Source of the DNA: Streptomyces viridochromogenes
Lineage (GTDB): Bacteria > Actinomycetota > Actinomycetes > Streptomycetales > Streptomycetaceae
NCBI RefSeq assembly: GCF_001270495.1
Contig: NZ_LGUR01000205.1
Span: 1 to 64,000, forward strand
DNA: 64,000 bases
Direction: 5' to 3'
Position 1 is the first letter of the stretch. Each line of letters starts with the position of its first letter. The translations under genes were made by a program, and so were the position numbers. Positions 43,722 to 52,576 of the stretch are shown one piece after another. Under the pieces are notes generated by a model. It worked only from the letters and a program-made list of their open reading frames with translations, searched no databases and was not told the DNA's origin.

Positions 43722-44783
43722 CTACGCGCCCCGCTCCGCCGGCCCCACCGAGTCCCGGACCACCACATGTGTGCCCAGCAGCAGGTGCTCGTCCGGGTTC
43801 TCCGGGGTCCGGCCGAGCGCGGTGCGTACGGCGAGGCGGCCCAGCTCCTCGTAGGGGACGTGGACCGTGGTCAGGGCCGGGTGCAGGTCGCGGGCGAACG
43901 GGATGTCGTCGTAGCCCGCCAGCGAGACGTCGCCGGGCACGTCCAGGCCGGCCTCGTGCAGGGCGGTGAGCGCCCCGGCCGCGACCATGTCGGTGGCGGC
44001 GACAACGGCCGTGAACTCCAGCCCCTGATCGAGGGCCTCGCGCATCAGCCGGTGCCCTGAGTCGCGGGTGAAGTCGCCGTGCAGGAGCAGTCCCGGGTCG
44101 GGGTCCAGGCCGCGGGCGCGGTGAGCGGCGAGATAGCCGCGCTCACGGCCCTGCGCGGTGGTGTGGTCGGACTTGCCGCCCAGGAACAGCACGCGCTGGT
44201 GGCCCTGGGAGAGGACGTGGGCGACCAGCGCGTGGGCGCCGCCCTCGTTGTCGTACTCGATGACGGTCACGGGCGCCCCGGGGCCGAGCGGCGGCCGCCC
44301 GCACAGCACCAGCCTGGACCCCGCCGACGCCAGCGAGTCGGCCATCCGGCGGGTGCGCTCGCGGTACTCGCGGGTGTCGGCCGAACCGCCGACCAGGATC
44401 ACGGCGGCGGCGCGCTGGGCGCGCATCATCTCGACGAACTCGACCTCGTGCTGGACGTCGCCCTCCGTGGTGCACACCAGGCACAGATGCCCGAGCCGCC
44501 GGGCCTCCCGCTCCACCCCGTACGCCATGTGCGCGAACGACGGCCCGGTGATGTCCTCCAGCACGAACGCCAGCGTGGGCGTCCCGACCCCCGCGACCGC
44601 CTTGGCGCGCGCGTCGGCCACGTAGTCAAGGTCCCGCACCGCCCGCATCACGCGCGTACGCGTCGCCGAACTCACCGGATACACCCCGCCGAGCACCCGC
44701 GACACGGTGGACGCGGACACCCCCGCACGGGCCGCCACATCCCGGATGGTGCTCCGCCCCGCGTCCTCGCTCTTCCTGGTCAT
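43722..44783 (-). CDS. LacI-family transcriptional repressor
   Basis: The 353-aa protein has the helix-turn-helix TIRDVAARAGVSASTVSRVL and a sensor domain with VIEYDNEGGAHALVAHVLSQ and VSLAGYDDIPFARDL. It is a paralogue of the 28.5-kb LacI protein. GCAACCGGTTCCC, 37 bp upstream of its start, recurs at the 31-kb hub as CAACCGGTTCCC, so it probably controls itself and the second transporter operon. It lies convergent with the operon it would regulate. Confidence 0.93.
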   Translation of the reverse strand: MTRKSEDAGRSTIRDVAARAGVSASTVSRVLGGVYPVSSATRTRVMRAVRDLDYVADARAKAVAGVGTPTLAFVLEDITGPSFAHMAYGVEREARRLGHLCLVCTTEGDVQHEVEFVEMMRAQRAAAVILVGGSADTREYRERTRRMADSLASAGSRLVLCGRPPLGPGAPVTVIEYDNEGGAHALVAHVLSQGHQRVLFLGGKSDHTTAQGRERGYLAAHRARGLDPDPGLLLHGDFTRDSGHRLMREALDQGLEFTAVVAATDMVAAGALTALHEAGLDVPGDVSLAGYDDIPFARDLHPALTTVHVPYEELGRLAVRTALGRTPENPDEHLLLGTHVVVRDSVGPAERGA

Positions 44784-44819
44784 CCCTGCCTCGCCCCCTC
44801 GAACTGCGGGAACACGGCA

Positions 44820-44836
44820 GCAACCGGTTCCCGTCC
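44820..44836. promoter_or_regulatory. LacI-type operator upstream of the third lacI gene
   Basis: GCAACCGGTTCCC (44820-44832) and its flank are identical over 16 bp to 31441-31456 in the transporter hub. The position 37 bp before the ATG fits autorepression. Confidence 0.65.
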
Positions 44837-44871
44837 GGAGGCTAGCAGTGCGGTGGGGGAGCCGACAGACG

Positions 44872-45789
44872 TTATGCCTTCAATGCCCCCGCGATCCCCG
44901 AGATCGCCTCCGGCCCCACCCGGCAGCACCCCCCGATCAGCCGCGCCCCGGACGCGCGCCACCCGCGCACCTGCTCGGCGGCGAAGGTGGAGCGGCCGTT
45001 CCAGGCCCGCGCCTCGGCGTCCCAGGTCTCCCCGCTGTTCGGGTAGACGACGACGGGCTTGCCCGTCACCCGGGCGGCGGTCTCGACGGCGCCCTCGACG
45101 TCCTGCGGCGCGCAGCAGTTCACGCCGACCGCGATCACCTCGTCGGCGTCGGCGGCCAGGGCGAAGGCATCCTCCAGCGGCTGCCCGGCGCGGGTGCGGT
45201 CGCCGGCGACGGAGTACGACAGCCAGGCCGGCACCCCGAGCCCGCGCACCGCCCGCAGCAGCGCCTGGGCCTCGTCGGCGTCCGGGACGGTCTCCAGCGC
45301 CAGTACGTCGGGACGGGCCCCGGCCAGCACCTCCAGCCGGGGCCGGTGGAAGCGTTCCAGTTCCTCGACGCTCAGCCCGTACCGCCCCCGGTACTCGGAG
45401 CCGTCCGCCAGCATCGCCCCGTACGGCCCGACCGACGCGGCCACCCACAGCGGCCGCGCGACACCCTTGCCCTGCGCCTGCCGGGCCGCCTCGCGCGCCA
45501 ACTCCACGCTCAGGGCGAGCAGTTCGGCCGCCCGCTCCCGCCCGATCCCACGCCCCGCGAACCCCTCGAACGTGGCCTGGTAGCTCGACGTGATCGCCAC
45601 GTCCGCCCCCGCCTCGAAGTAGGCGAGATGCGCCTCGGCGATCGCCTCCGGCTGCTCCGCGAGCAGCCGCGCCGACCACAGCTCGTCACTCAGATCGTGC
45701 CCGGCGGACTCCAGCTGGTTGGACATACCGCCGTCGAGCACGACGGTTCCGGCGGCGAGGGCTTGGGCGAGGGTGATGGTGCTGGTCAT
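44872..45789 (-). CDS. mmuM: homocysteine S-methyltransferase
   Basis: MmuM methylates homocysteine to methionine using S-methylmethionine, a plant-derived metabolite. The 305-aa protein has LDGGMSNQLESAGHDL at the start and Zn-binding cysteines in AVGVNCCAPQD and LIGGCCRVGP. ALETVPDADEAQALL is family-typical. TACCGT lies 7 nt before the ATG, suggesting leaderless translation. Its position inside a plant-polymer locus fits use of plant S-methylmethionine, though the link is only by neighbourhood. Confidence 0.92.
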   Translation of the reverse strand: MTSTITLAQALAAGTVVLDGGMSNQLESAGHDLSDELWSARLLAEQPEAIAEAHLAYFEAGADVAITSSYQATFEGFAGRGIGRERAAELLALSVELAREAARQAQGKGVARPLWVAASVGPYGAMLADGSEYRGRYGLSVEELERFHRPRLEVLAGARPDVLALETVPDADEAQALLRAVRGLGVPAWLSYSVAGDRTRAGQPLEDAFALAADADEVIAVGVNCCAPQDVEGAVETAARVTGKPVVVYPNSGETWDAEARAWNGRSTFAAEQVRGWRASGARLIGGCCRVGPEAISGIAGALKA

Positions 45790-45853
45790 GGTGGTGACGG
45801 TAGCCGAGGTGGGGGAGCAGTTCACAGTTCACCGTGCCCTGCCCGTACGTCCC

Positions 45854-47962
45854 CTACGCCGCGTGCCGCCCACCCCGTCGGCGTCCCCGTCCCCGTCCGC
45901 GCCCGAACCTCGTCGCCGGTAGCGCCAGCCCGGCGAGGAGGCCCGCGGCCAGGACGTACGGCCACCAGCCGAGGCCGTTGGTCGTGGCGCTCGCGGTGCG
46001 GGGGGCCGAGGAGGTGAGTGCGTCGGCTGCTGTGTCGGAGGTGGGGGAGGGGCTGGGGGTGACGGCGGTGAGGACGACGTCGTTGCCGTCACCGCCTCGG
46101 TAGCTGATCCGGTAGGCGGCGTCGTCCAGCTGGAGTTTCGCGCCCTCATCGAGGCCGGTGAAGGTGCCGGTCGTCCTCGCGCGCCCCTGGTGGTCGAGGA
46201 CGGTGATCCTGCGGGGGGAGCCAGATGCGGTGGCGGCGGTCGCGAGGTCCAGGTCGCCGGCCAGGCGGACCGCGCCCGTGACCTTCAACGGGCCGTCGCG
46301 CAGGACCAGCTCGCCCCGCGCCGACTGCGTGTAGTCACCGGAGACCGTCAGGCCGCTCGCGACCACGCCGGCGTTCGTCACCGCTCCCTGCACCCTGCCC
46401 TTGCCGGTCAGGGTTTTCCCCCCGCCCACGCGCAAACCCGAAGTCGACGCGTCCAGACGGGACTTGGCCGACGTGAGCCGGATCGCCCTGCTGCGGGCGA
46501 GCGTCGCGCCGCCGCGCAGGGCGAGGGTGCCCCGCTTGACCGTCGTCGTGCCGGTGTAGGTCACCGCGCCGCCCGTCAGGGTCGTCGTCGCGGTCCCCGA
46601 CTGCGTGAGCGACCCGCTGCCGCTGATGCGGGACAGGGACAGGGGCTTGCTCGTGTTGTTCAGGACCAGTGAGCCGTCGTTGACGACCTTGTAGAGGTCG
46701 CCGCGCGTGTAGAGCCCGCCGTCGCCGCCCGGCCTGCCGCTGCCCAGCCGCAGCACGGCACCCTTCTCGACGGTCGTCGAGCCGTCGTAGTACTGCACGG
46801 CGGCGAAGGTGACGTCGTTGCCCCTCGTCCCCTTGACGACGATGTCCCCGGCGCCGGGCGCGGCGAGCGTGTCGTGGAACACGCCGCCGCCGATGGGGGC
46901 GCCCAGCGTCACCGGGCCGTTGTAGTCGAAGGTGAGGAGCGAGCGGGAGCGGGCCGCCAGCAGATTGATGTAGACGGTCTCCGCCGTGCCCGGCATGAAG
47001 ATCTTGTTCGTCGTGCCGTCGCCCCACTGGACGTTCGCGCCCTTGATGTTGGTGCCGCGCTTGTTGACGTTCTTGCGCGCCGGGGTCCAGTTCAGAGCCG
47101 GGTCGCTGAGGGAGGGGTTGGTGTCGCCGCCCTGGTCCGACCAGCTGTACTGGCCCGTCAGGATCACCTTGCCGCCCGGTCGGGACTGGACGTTGATGTC
47201 GCTGCCGTACTCGCGCTGGTAGAAGTCCATCCCCATGGTCACGGTCTGGCCCAGCGGGGTGTCCACGGTGTACGTGCCCTGGTTGAGGAGCTTGCGCAGG
47301 TTCGGCAGCGACGTCGCGAACTCCGGGCGTCCCGCGTTCACCTGCGTGCCGTTGTCGATCACCCCGGAGAAGGGGTGGCTGCCCGACAGGTCCCAGGTGC
47401 CCCAGAGGAACCGCGGCTGGGTGATGAGCCCGGAGCCGCTGATCGTGCCCAGGTTGTAGGCGCTCCTCAGCGACAGCCGCAGGGTGCCGTCGACCCGGAT
47501 GTTGTCCTGGTTGAGCCGGAATGCCGGGGTGTTGTACGGGAAGTGGCCGATCAGGCCGGTCGTGCCGCCGTTGCCGTACTGCAGGGTCGCCCCGCGCTCG
47601 ACCGTGATCGCCGGCGGGTCCGCGGCGGTCGTCGTGACGTACGGGTGGTTGCCGCCGAGGACGCTCACCTTCTGCCGCTGCCGGGACTTCGGCAGGGTGA
47701 AGTCGCTGTCCCTGGTCAGGACCAGCGTGCCGGTGCCGCGCACGGTGAGCGTGCCCTCGCCGCGGAAGACGCCGTCGTACGTCGTCGTCCCCGACGGCAC
47801 GGTGACCACCGTGTCGCCGCTGAGCGTCACGTCCCGGTCCGCGAGGACGTCGGCGGTCACGTCCCGGCCGGCGGCCGCCGCCGGGGGAGCGGCGAGGGTC
47901 AGGGCGGCCACCGCCGCGAGGGCGCCGACGGCCGCTGCTGTCTTGTGGGTATGACTGCGCAC
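45854..47962 (-). CDS. surface-anchored beta-solenoid protein, autotransporter-like repeats
   Basis: The 702-aa protein has a signal peptide (KTAAAVGALAAVAALTLAAP) and a long passenger of Gly/Thr/Ser-rich beta-strand repeats such as LTGKGRVQGAVTNAGVV, TGTTTVKRGTLALRGGATL and SGSGSLTQSGTATTTLTGG, typical of pectate-lyase-like solenoids. It ends with a membrane span (WWPYVLAAGLLAGLALPA) and an Arg/Gly-rich cytoplasmic tail, so it is held in the membrane facing outward. No catalytic residues can be assigned; it may bind or cleave a glycan. It is divergent from the arabinofuranosidase gene, and an AAGCGCT operator candidate lies between them. The GTG start has a weak ribosome site. Confidence 0.82.
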   Translation of the reverse strand: MRSHTHKTAAAVGALAAVAALTLAAPPAAAAGRDVTADVLADRDVTLSGDTVVTVPSGTTTYDGVFRGEGTLTVRGTGTLVLTRDSDFTLPKSRQRQKVSVLGGNHPYVTTTAADPPAITVERGATLQYGNGGTTGLIGHFPYNTPAFRLNQDNIRVDGTLRLSLRSAYNLGTISGSGLITQPRFLWGTWDLSGSHPFSGVIDNGTQVNAGRPEFATSLPNLRKLLNQGTYTVDTPLGQTVTMGMDFYQREYGSDINVQSRPGGKVILTGQYSWSDQGGDTNPSLSDPALNWTPARKNVNKRGTNIKGANVQWGDGTTNKIFMPGTAETVYINLLAARSRSLLTFDYNGPVTLGAPIGGGVFHDTLAAPGAGDIVVKGTRGNDVTFAAVQYYDGSTTVEKGAVLRLGSGRPGGDGGLYTRGDLYKVVNDGSLVLNNTSKPLSLSRISGSGSLTQSGTATTTLTGGAVTYTGTTTVKRGTLALRGGATLARSRAIRLTSAKSRLDASTSGLRVGGGKTLTGKGRVQGAVTNAGVVASGLTVSGDYTQSARGELVLRDGPLKVTGAVRLAGDLDLATAATASGSPRRITVLDHQGRARTTGTFTGLDEGAKLQLDDAAYRISYRGGDGNDVVLTAVTPSPSPTSDTAADALTSSAPRTASATTNGLGWWPYVLAAGLLAGLALPATRFGRGRGRGRRRGGRHAA

Positions 47963-48014
47963 GTCATCGGAGACGGGCGGGGAGGGCGCCGATAACAGAA
48001 AATCGCGGCTTTTT

Positions 48015-48028
48015 GGAAAGCGCTCTCC
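48015..48028. promoter_or_regulatory. operator candidate GGAAAGCGCTCTCC
   Basis: A near-palindromic LacI-type box between the divergent solenoid and arabinofuranosidase genes. It matches GAAAGCGCTTTC at 10 of 12 positions; related boxes lie near 23.15, 31.27, 52.46 and 52.51 kb. Confidence 0.5.
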
Positions 48029-48162
48029 CCGTCACGTCGAACCCGTTGACCTCCTGGTTCCACACCCTTACCTTTTCGGCGTTCGTAATAACAGATCATG
48101 TCCGTCATTTCGAACAGCCCCCCTCGAACAACTCCCCCCTGAGAACCCGAGAGGCAGTCCGC

Positions 48163-49284
48163 ATGAGCCGCGCAGACGACCTGCCCCAAGCTCCTGAACT
48201 CCCCCAAGCCCCTCAAGTCCCCAGTCGCAGACTGCTGCTGAAGGGCGCCGCGGCCGCCGGCGCCCTGACCGCGGCCTCCGCCCTCCCCGGTGTCGCCCAC
48301 GCCGCACCCCCGAAGGCGGCCCCCTTCGTGAACCCCCTCGTCCAGCAGCGCGCCGACCCCCACATCAACCGCCACACCGACGGCTTCTACTACTTCACGG
48401 CCACCGCCCCCGAGTACGACCGCCTCATCCTGCGCCGCTCCCGCACGCTGAACGGCCTGACCACGGCCGCCGAGTCGGTCATCTGGCGGGCCCACGCCAC
48501 CGGCGACATGGGCGCGCACATCTGGGCGCCGGAACTGCACCGCATCGGCGGCAAGTGGTACATCTACTTCGCCTCCGCGCCCGCCGAGGACGTGTGGAAG
48601 ATCCGGATCTGGGTCCTGGAGAACTCCCACCCCAACCCCTTCAAGGGCACCTGGGTGGAGCGGGGCCAGGTCAAGACCGCCTGGGAGACCTTCTCCCTCG
48701 ACGCCACCACCTTCACCCACCGCGGCACCCGCTACCTCTGCTGGGCGCAGCACGAACCCGGGCAGGACAACAACACCGGGCTCTTCCTGTCCGAGATGGC
48801 CAACCCGTGGACCCTGACAGGACCTCAGATCCGCTTGTCCACCCCGGAGTACGACTGGGAGTGCGTGGGCTTCAAGGTCAACGAGGGCCCGTACGCCCTC
48901 AAGCGCAACGGCCGCATCTTCCTCACCTACTCGGCCTCCGCCACCGACCACCACTACTGCGTCGGCATGCTGACCGCCGACGCGGACAGCAACCTGATGG
49001 ACCCGGCCAGTTGGGCCAAGTCCCCGACCCCGGTGTTCACCAGCAACGACACCACCAAGCAGTACGGCCCCGGCCACAACTGCTTCACCGTCGCCGAGGA
49101 CGGCCGCAGTGACGTCCTCGTCTACCACGCCCGCCAGTACAAGGAGATCGTCGGCGACCCGCTGAACGACCCCAACCGCCACACCCGCATCCAGAAGCTC
49201 GGCTGGAACCCGGACGGCACCCCGAACTTCGGCATACCCGTGGCCGACGCCACCGCCGCGACCGTGAAGGAGAGTGCCGGATGA
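48163..49284 (+). CDS. GH43_26-like exo-alpha-L-arabinofuranosidase, Tat-exported
   Basis: The 373-aa protein has a twin-arginine signal (VPSRRLLLKGAAAAGALTAA) preceded by a PQAP-rich linker. The five-bladed propeller opens RADPHINRHTDGFYYFTATA, with the GH43 base Asp, then HIWAPELHRIGGKWYIYFA and FKVNEGPYALKRNG with the likely acid Glu. This resembles subfamily 26 exo-1,5-alpha-L-arabinofuranosidases, which release arabinose from arabinan; the usual CBM42 is absent. Its end overlaps the next gene by 4 nt. Confidence 0.88.
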   Translation: MSRADDLPQAPELPQAPQVPSRRLLLKGAAAAGALTAASALPGVAHAAPPKAAPFVNPLVQQRADPHINRHTDGFYYFTATAPEYDRLILRRSRTLNGLTTAAESVIWRAHATGDMGAHIWAPELHRIGGKWYIYFASAPAEDVWKIRIWVLENSHPNPFKGTWVERGQVKTAWETFSLDATTFTHRGTRYLCWAQHEPGQDNNTGLFLSEMANPWTLTGPQIRLSTPEYDWECVGFKVNEGPYALKRNGRIFLTYSASATDHHYCVGMLTADADSNLMDPASWAKSPTPVFTSNDTTKQYGPGHNCFTVAEDGRSDVLVYHARQYKEIVGDPLNDPNRHTRIQKLGWNPDGTPNFGIPVADATAATVKESAG

Positions 49285-50696
49285 CGAGACGTGCGTACGC
49301 GGTCCTGCTCGCCCTCTGTCTGGCCCTGGCCGGCGCCCTCGCCACCGCGGGACCGGCGCAGGCGGCACCGCAGACCGTCACCAACGGCACCCAGTTCACC
49401 GACCTCTCCGGCAACCCCGTGCACGCCCATGGCGGCGGGGTCATCAAGGTCGGCTCGTACTACTACTGGTTCGGTGAGCACCGCAACAGCGACAACACCT
49501 TCCGGTACGTGGACGCCTACCGCTCCACCGACCTGAAGAACTGGGAGTTCAGGAACCACGTCCTGACCCAGTCCAGCGCCGCCGAGCTGGCCACCGCCAA
49601 CATCGAGCGCCCGAAGGTCATGTACAACGCCTCCACCGGCAAGTTCGTCATGTGGATGCACAAGGAGAACGGCAGCGACTACAGCGAGGCCCGCGCCGCC
49701 GTCGCCGTCTCCGACACCGTCGACGGCAACTACACCTGGCAGGGCAGCTTCCGCCCGCTCGGCCAGCACATGTCCCGCGACATCACGGTGTTCGTCGACA
49801 CCGACGGAACCGGCTACATGGCCTCGGCCGCCCGCGAGAACTACGACCTCCAGATCTACCGTCTGACCAGCGACTACACCGGCATCGCGGCCCTCGTCGC
49901 GGACCCCTGGCACGGCGGCCACCGCGAGGCCCCCGCCCTGTTCAAGCGGAACGGCGTCTACTTCATGCTGACGTCGGGCGCGACCGGCTGGAACCCCAAC
50001 CAGCAGCAGTACGCCACGGCCACCAGCATCGCGGGCCCGTGGACCGCGATGAAGAACATCGGCGACTCCACGACGTACGGCTCGCAGACCGCGTACGTCC
50101 TTCCCGTGCAGGGCACTTCGACCACCTCGTACCTCTACCTGGGCGACCGCTGGGGCAACTCCTTCGGCGGCACCGTCAACGACTCCCGCTACGTCTGGCT
50201 GCCGCTGACCTTCCCCTCCTCGACCTCGATGTCCATGTCCTGGTCCCCGGAGGTCACCATCGACACGGCCACCGGCTCGGTCAGCGGGACCAGCGCCACG
50301 TACAACACGCTGATCGCCCGGAACTCGTCCAAGTGCGCCGACGTGACCAGCCAGTCGCTGTGGCAGGGCGCCCAGATCAAGCAGTACGACTGCAACGGCG
50401 GCAACAACCAGAAGTACTGGTTCAAGTCGGTGGGCAGCGGCTACTACCAGCTGCTGGTCCGGAACAGCTCCCTGTGCGTGCAGGAGAACGCGAACACGGT
50501 GACCCAGGAGAACTGCAACGCCTCCTCGACCAGCCAGCAGTGGTCGGTGACCACCACCGGCTCCTACGTGAACATCAAGTCCCGCGCGACCGGGGAGTGC
50601 CTGGACGTGAACGGCGCGTCCACCGCCAACGCCGCCGCGATCATCACGTACACGTGCAACGGCGCGACGAACCAGCAGTGGACGCGCGGAACATGA
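49281..50696 (+). CDS. GH43_24-like exo-beta-1,3-galactanase with C-terminal CBM13
   Basis: The 471-aa secreted protein (signal AVLLALCLALAGALATAGPA) has a GH43 propeller at about residues 30-340, with YYYWFGEHRNSD, IERPKVMYNASTGKFVMWMH and HREAPALFKRNGVYFML (likely acid Glu). Subfamily 24 members cut the beta-1,3-galactan core of arabinogalactan proteins and often carry CBM13, as a characterised S. avermitilis enzyme does. Residues ~345-470 form a ricin-type beta-trefoil with Q-x-W repeats (QYDCNGGNNQKYWF, CNASSTSQQWSV, CNGATNQQWT). The start overlaps the arabinofuranosidase stop (ATGA). Confidence 0.88.
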   Translation: MTRRAYAVLLALCLALAGALATAGPAQAAPQTVTNGTQFTDLSGNPVHAHGGGVIKVGSYYYWFGEHRNSDNTFRYVDAYRSTDLKNWEFRNHVLTQSSAAELATANIERPKVMYNASTGKFVMWMHKENGSDYSEARAAVAVSDTVDGNYTWQGSFRPLGQHMSRDITVFVDTDGTGYMASAARENYDLQIYRLTSDYTGIAALVADPWHGGHREAPALFKRNGVYFMLTSGATGWNPNQQQYATATSIAGPWTAMKNIGDSTTYGSQTAYVLPVQGTSTTSYLYLGDRWGNSFGGTVNDSRYVWLPLTFPSSTSMSMSWSPEVTIDTATGSVSGTSATYNTLIARNSSKCADVTSQSLWQGAQIKQYDCNGGNNQKYWFKSVGSGYYQLLVRNSSLCVQENANTVTQENCNASSTSQQWSVTTTGSYVNIKSRATGECLDVNGASTANAAAIITYTCNGATNQQWTRGT

Positions 50697-50703
50697 GGAG
50701 CCG

Positions 50704-52368
50704 TCAGGCGAGCAGGTCGATCGCGTCGATCGCCGTGCCCGCGCTGAGATAGCCCGTCGTCCCCGAACCGCTCACCACGTCGATCTTCAGCACGTTGTAC
50801 TGGCCGGTGTCCGTCTGCCAGGCGGACGCCGGCACGCTGTACGTGAACGTGTGGTTGTTGCCGCGGTAGGAACCGTTCGTCAGCGACCGGGTGTTCGGCT
50901 GCGTGGGCGGGGAGGGGATGGCGGACGTCCAGTTGCCGTTGACGGACACCTGGGGGCGGCCGTTGGCGTACGCCGTCGTCACCCCGATCCGCAGGGTGTG
51001 CGCGGCCGCCGCCTGGGCCGCCGTCAGCTTGAAGTACACCAGGATCCCGCTGTTGACGTCCTTCCAGAGGTAGCAGGGGAAGGACGCCGTCTCGTTGTTG
51101 CCGATCACCACGTTGCCGGTCCAGGAGGCGGCCCGGACGTCCGAGGGGTGCGCATACGTCATCAGGTCGGCGTTCTTGAAGCCGCTCGGCGCGCCGTTCC
51201 AGTCGCCGATCCGCCAGATCGCGGTGGCGTTGCTCGGGTCGTTCGAGGAGGGGATGGCGATCGTGTTGAGGGTGGTCGTGCCGCCGGCGGTGACCGTCAC
51301 CGACCCCGTGTACACGGCGAGTTCGCCCTTGAAGACGGTCAGGGTGTACGTCCCCGGCAGCACACCCCCGATCGAGAAGAAGCCGTCCGACGAGCGCGCC
51401 GAACCCCAGTACTGGGCCGTCGAGTTGGCGATGCCGACCGTGTACGGGTAGGCCGTGTTCCGCCCGGAGATCCCGACCCCGGCCACCTTGCCGCGCCCGC
51501 TCGCGCCGACGTACCCGGACATGCCGAGCGAGTCCGCCCACGAGGTGGTGAGCGTGCCGGGGAACAGCGACGAGGAGGGTGCCCCGCCGTCGGTGAGGGC
51601 GATGACGTACGGGCCCTGGAGGCCGAAGCGCTGGGCCTCGGTCTGGTTCTGGCCGTAGTACAGGATCTCGTACAGGCCGCCGCCGTCCGCGCTCTGGTGC
51701 CGCAGCAGCGAGCGGTAGAACGGGCCGCCGGACGCCTTCTCGTGGTTGCTGCGCACGATCCACAGGCCGACGTTGCCGGTCTTCCAGCCGATGTAGTCGT
51801 AGTCCATCACCCGCAGCTTGGAGTAGTGCTTCGAGCGGGTCTGGCCGTCGGACTTCGCGAAGACGTCGGAGGCTTCGATGGTGCTGTTCGTGTACGTGTA
51901 GGAGTCGGGCTCGTCGTTGAGGAACAGGCCCTTCTTCACGCGCAGGATGTAGCGGGTCGCGGAGACCGACGTGTCGGCCTTGTTGGTCCACAGGTAGATG
52001 TTGTTCTCGCCGCTGCGGGCCGCGTAGTAGTGCCGCAGCGTGCCGTAGGCGACCGAGATCAGGATCGTCGTGCCCGACTGCCTGATGGACACGGTGGAGC
52101 TGCCGAGGCCGGACTCGATGTGCGAGTTCATGCCGCCGTAGCCCTGGTACTCCGTGCCGCGGTAGACCAGCGAGGTCAGGTCGCCGTTGGACTTGCTGAC
52201 CTTGAAGACGAGGTTGGCGCCGGTGTTGACGACGTAGTTCGAGCCGTCGTCACTCCAGCCGAAGGCCGCGGCGGAGGCCGTGCCGCTCAGCGCGGCCGTG
52301 CCTGCGGCGGCCGCGGTGCCGAGTACGAAGGTGCGGCGTCGGACCGGTCTGTTGGCGGATCCGGACAT
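50704..52368 (-). CDS. rhamnogalacturonan lyase, PL4 family, Tat-exported
   Basis: The 554-aa protein has a Tat signal (VRRRTFVLGTAAAAGTAALS). The PL4 pattern is a beta-sandwich domain to ~residue 290 with GLYEILYYGQNQTEAQRFGL and VGLWIVRSNHEKASGGPF, a short Fn3-like domain (~300-370, PGTYTLTVFKGELAVYTGSV), and a CBM-like domain (~375-554, IWRIGDWNGAPSGFKNADL). PL4 cleaves rhamnogalacturonan I by beta-elimination. It ends 7 bp from the convergent galactanase gene and is divergent from the acetylesterase, with operator candidates between. Confidence 0.9.
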   Translation of the reverse strand: MSGSANRPVRRRTFVLGTAAAAGTAALSGTASAAAFGWSDDGSNYVVNTGANLVFKVSKSNGDLTSLVYRGTEYQGYGGMNSHIESGLGSSTVSIRQSGTTILISVAYGTLRHYYAARSGENNIYLWTNKADTSVSATRYILRVKKGLFLNDEPDSYTYTNSTIEASDVFAKSDGQTRSKHYSKLRVMDYDYIGWKTGNVGLWIVRSNHEKASGGPFYRSLLRHQSADGGGLYEILYYGQNQTEAQRFGLQGPYVIALTDGGAPSSSLFPGTLTTSWADSLGMSGYVGASGRGKVAGVGISGRNTAYPYTVGIANSTAQYWGSARSSDGFFSIGGVLPGTYTLTVFKGELAVYTGSVTVTAGGTTTLNTIAIPSSNDPSNATAIWRIGDWNGAPSGFKNADLMTYAHPSDVRAASWTGNVVIGNNETASFPCYLWKDVNSGILVYFKLTAAQAAAAHTLRIGVTTAYANGRPQVSVNGNWTSAIPSPPTQPNTRSLTNGSYRGNNHTFTYSVPASAWQTDTGQYNVLKIDVVSGSGTTGYLSAGTAIDAIDLLA

Positions 52369-52454
52369 GGGGGTGCCTCCTTCGAGAGGTCTGTGGGGGT
52401 GGTGGTGAGGGGGTGGTGCGGGTGAGAGCGAGGGTGACAGTTGAATCGATTTCG

Positions 52455-52523
52455 CGAAAGGGCTTTCGTGACGGAGAAGTTGGCAGTCTTATGAAATCGG
52501 GCCTAGGTCTAGAAAGCGCTTGC
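52455..52523. promoter_or_regulatory. two operator candidates between the PL4 and CE12 genes
   Basis: CGAAAGGGCTTTCG (52455-52468) has perfect 6-bp arms around GG. GAAAGCGCTTGC (52512-52523) lies about 50 bp before the acetylesterase ATG. Their position in a 208-bp divergent promoter suggests joint repression of both genes. Confidence 0.55.
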
Positions 52524-52576
52524 GGAACCGGGTACGGTCCAGCGCCAGACCTTGTCGTCTGTGGAGGAGCCGACGA

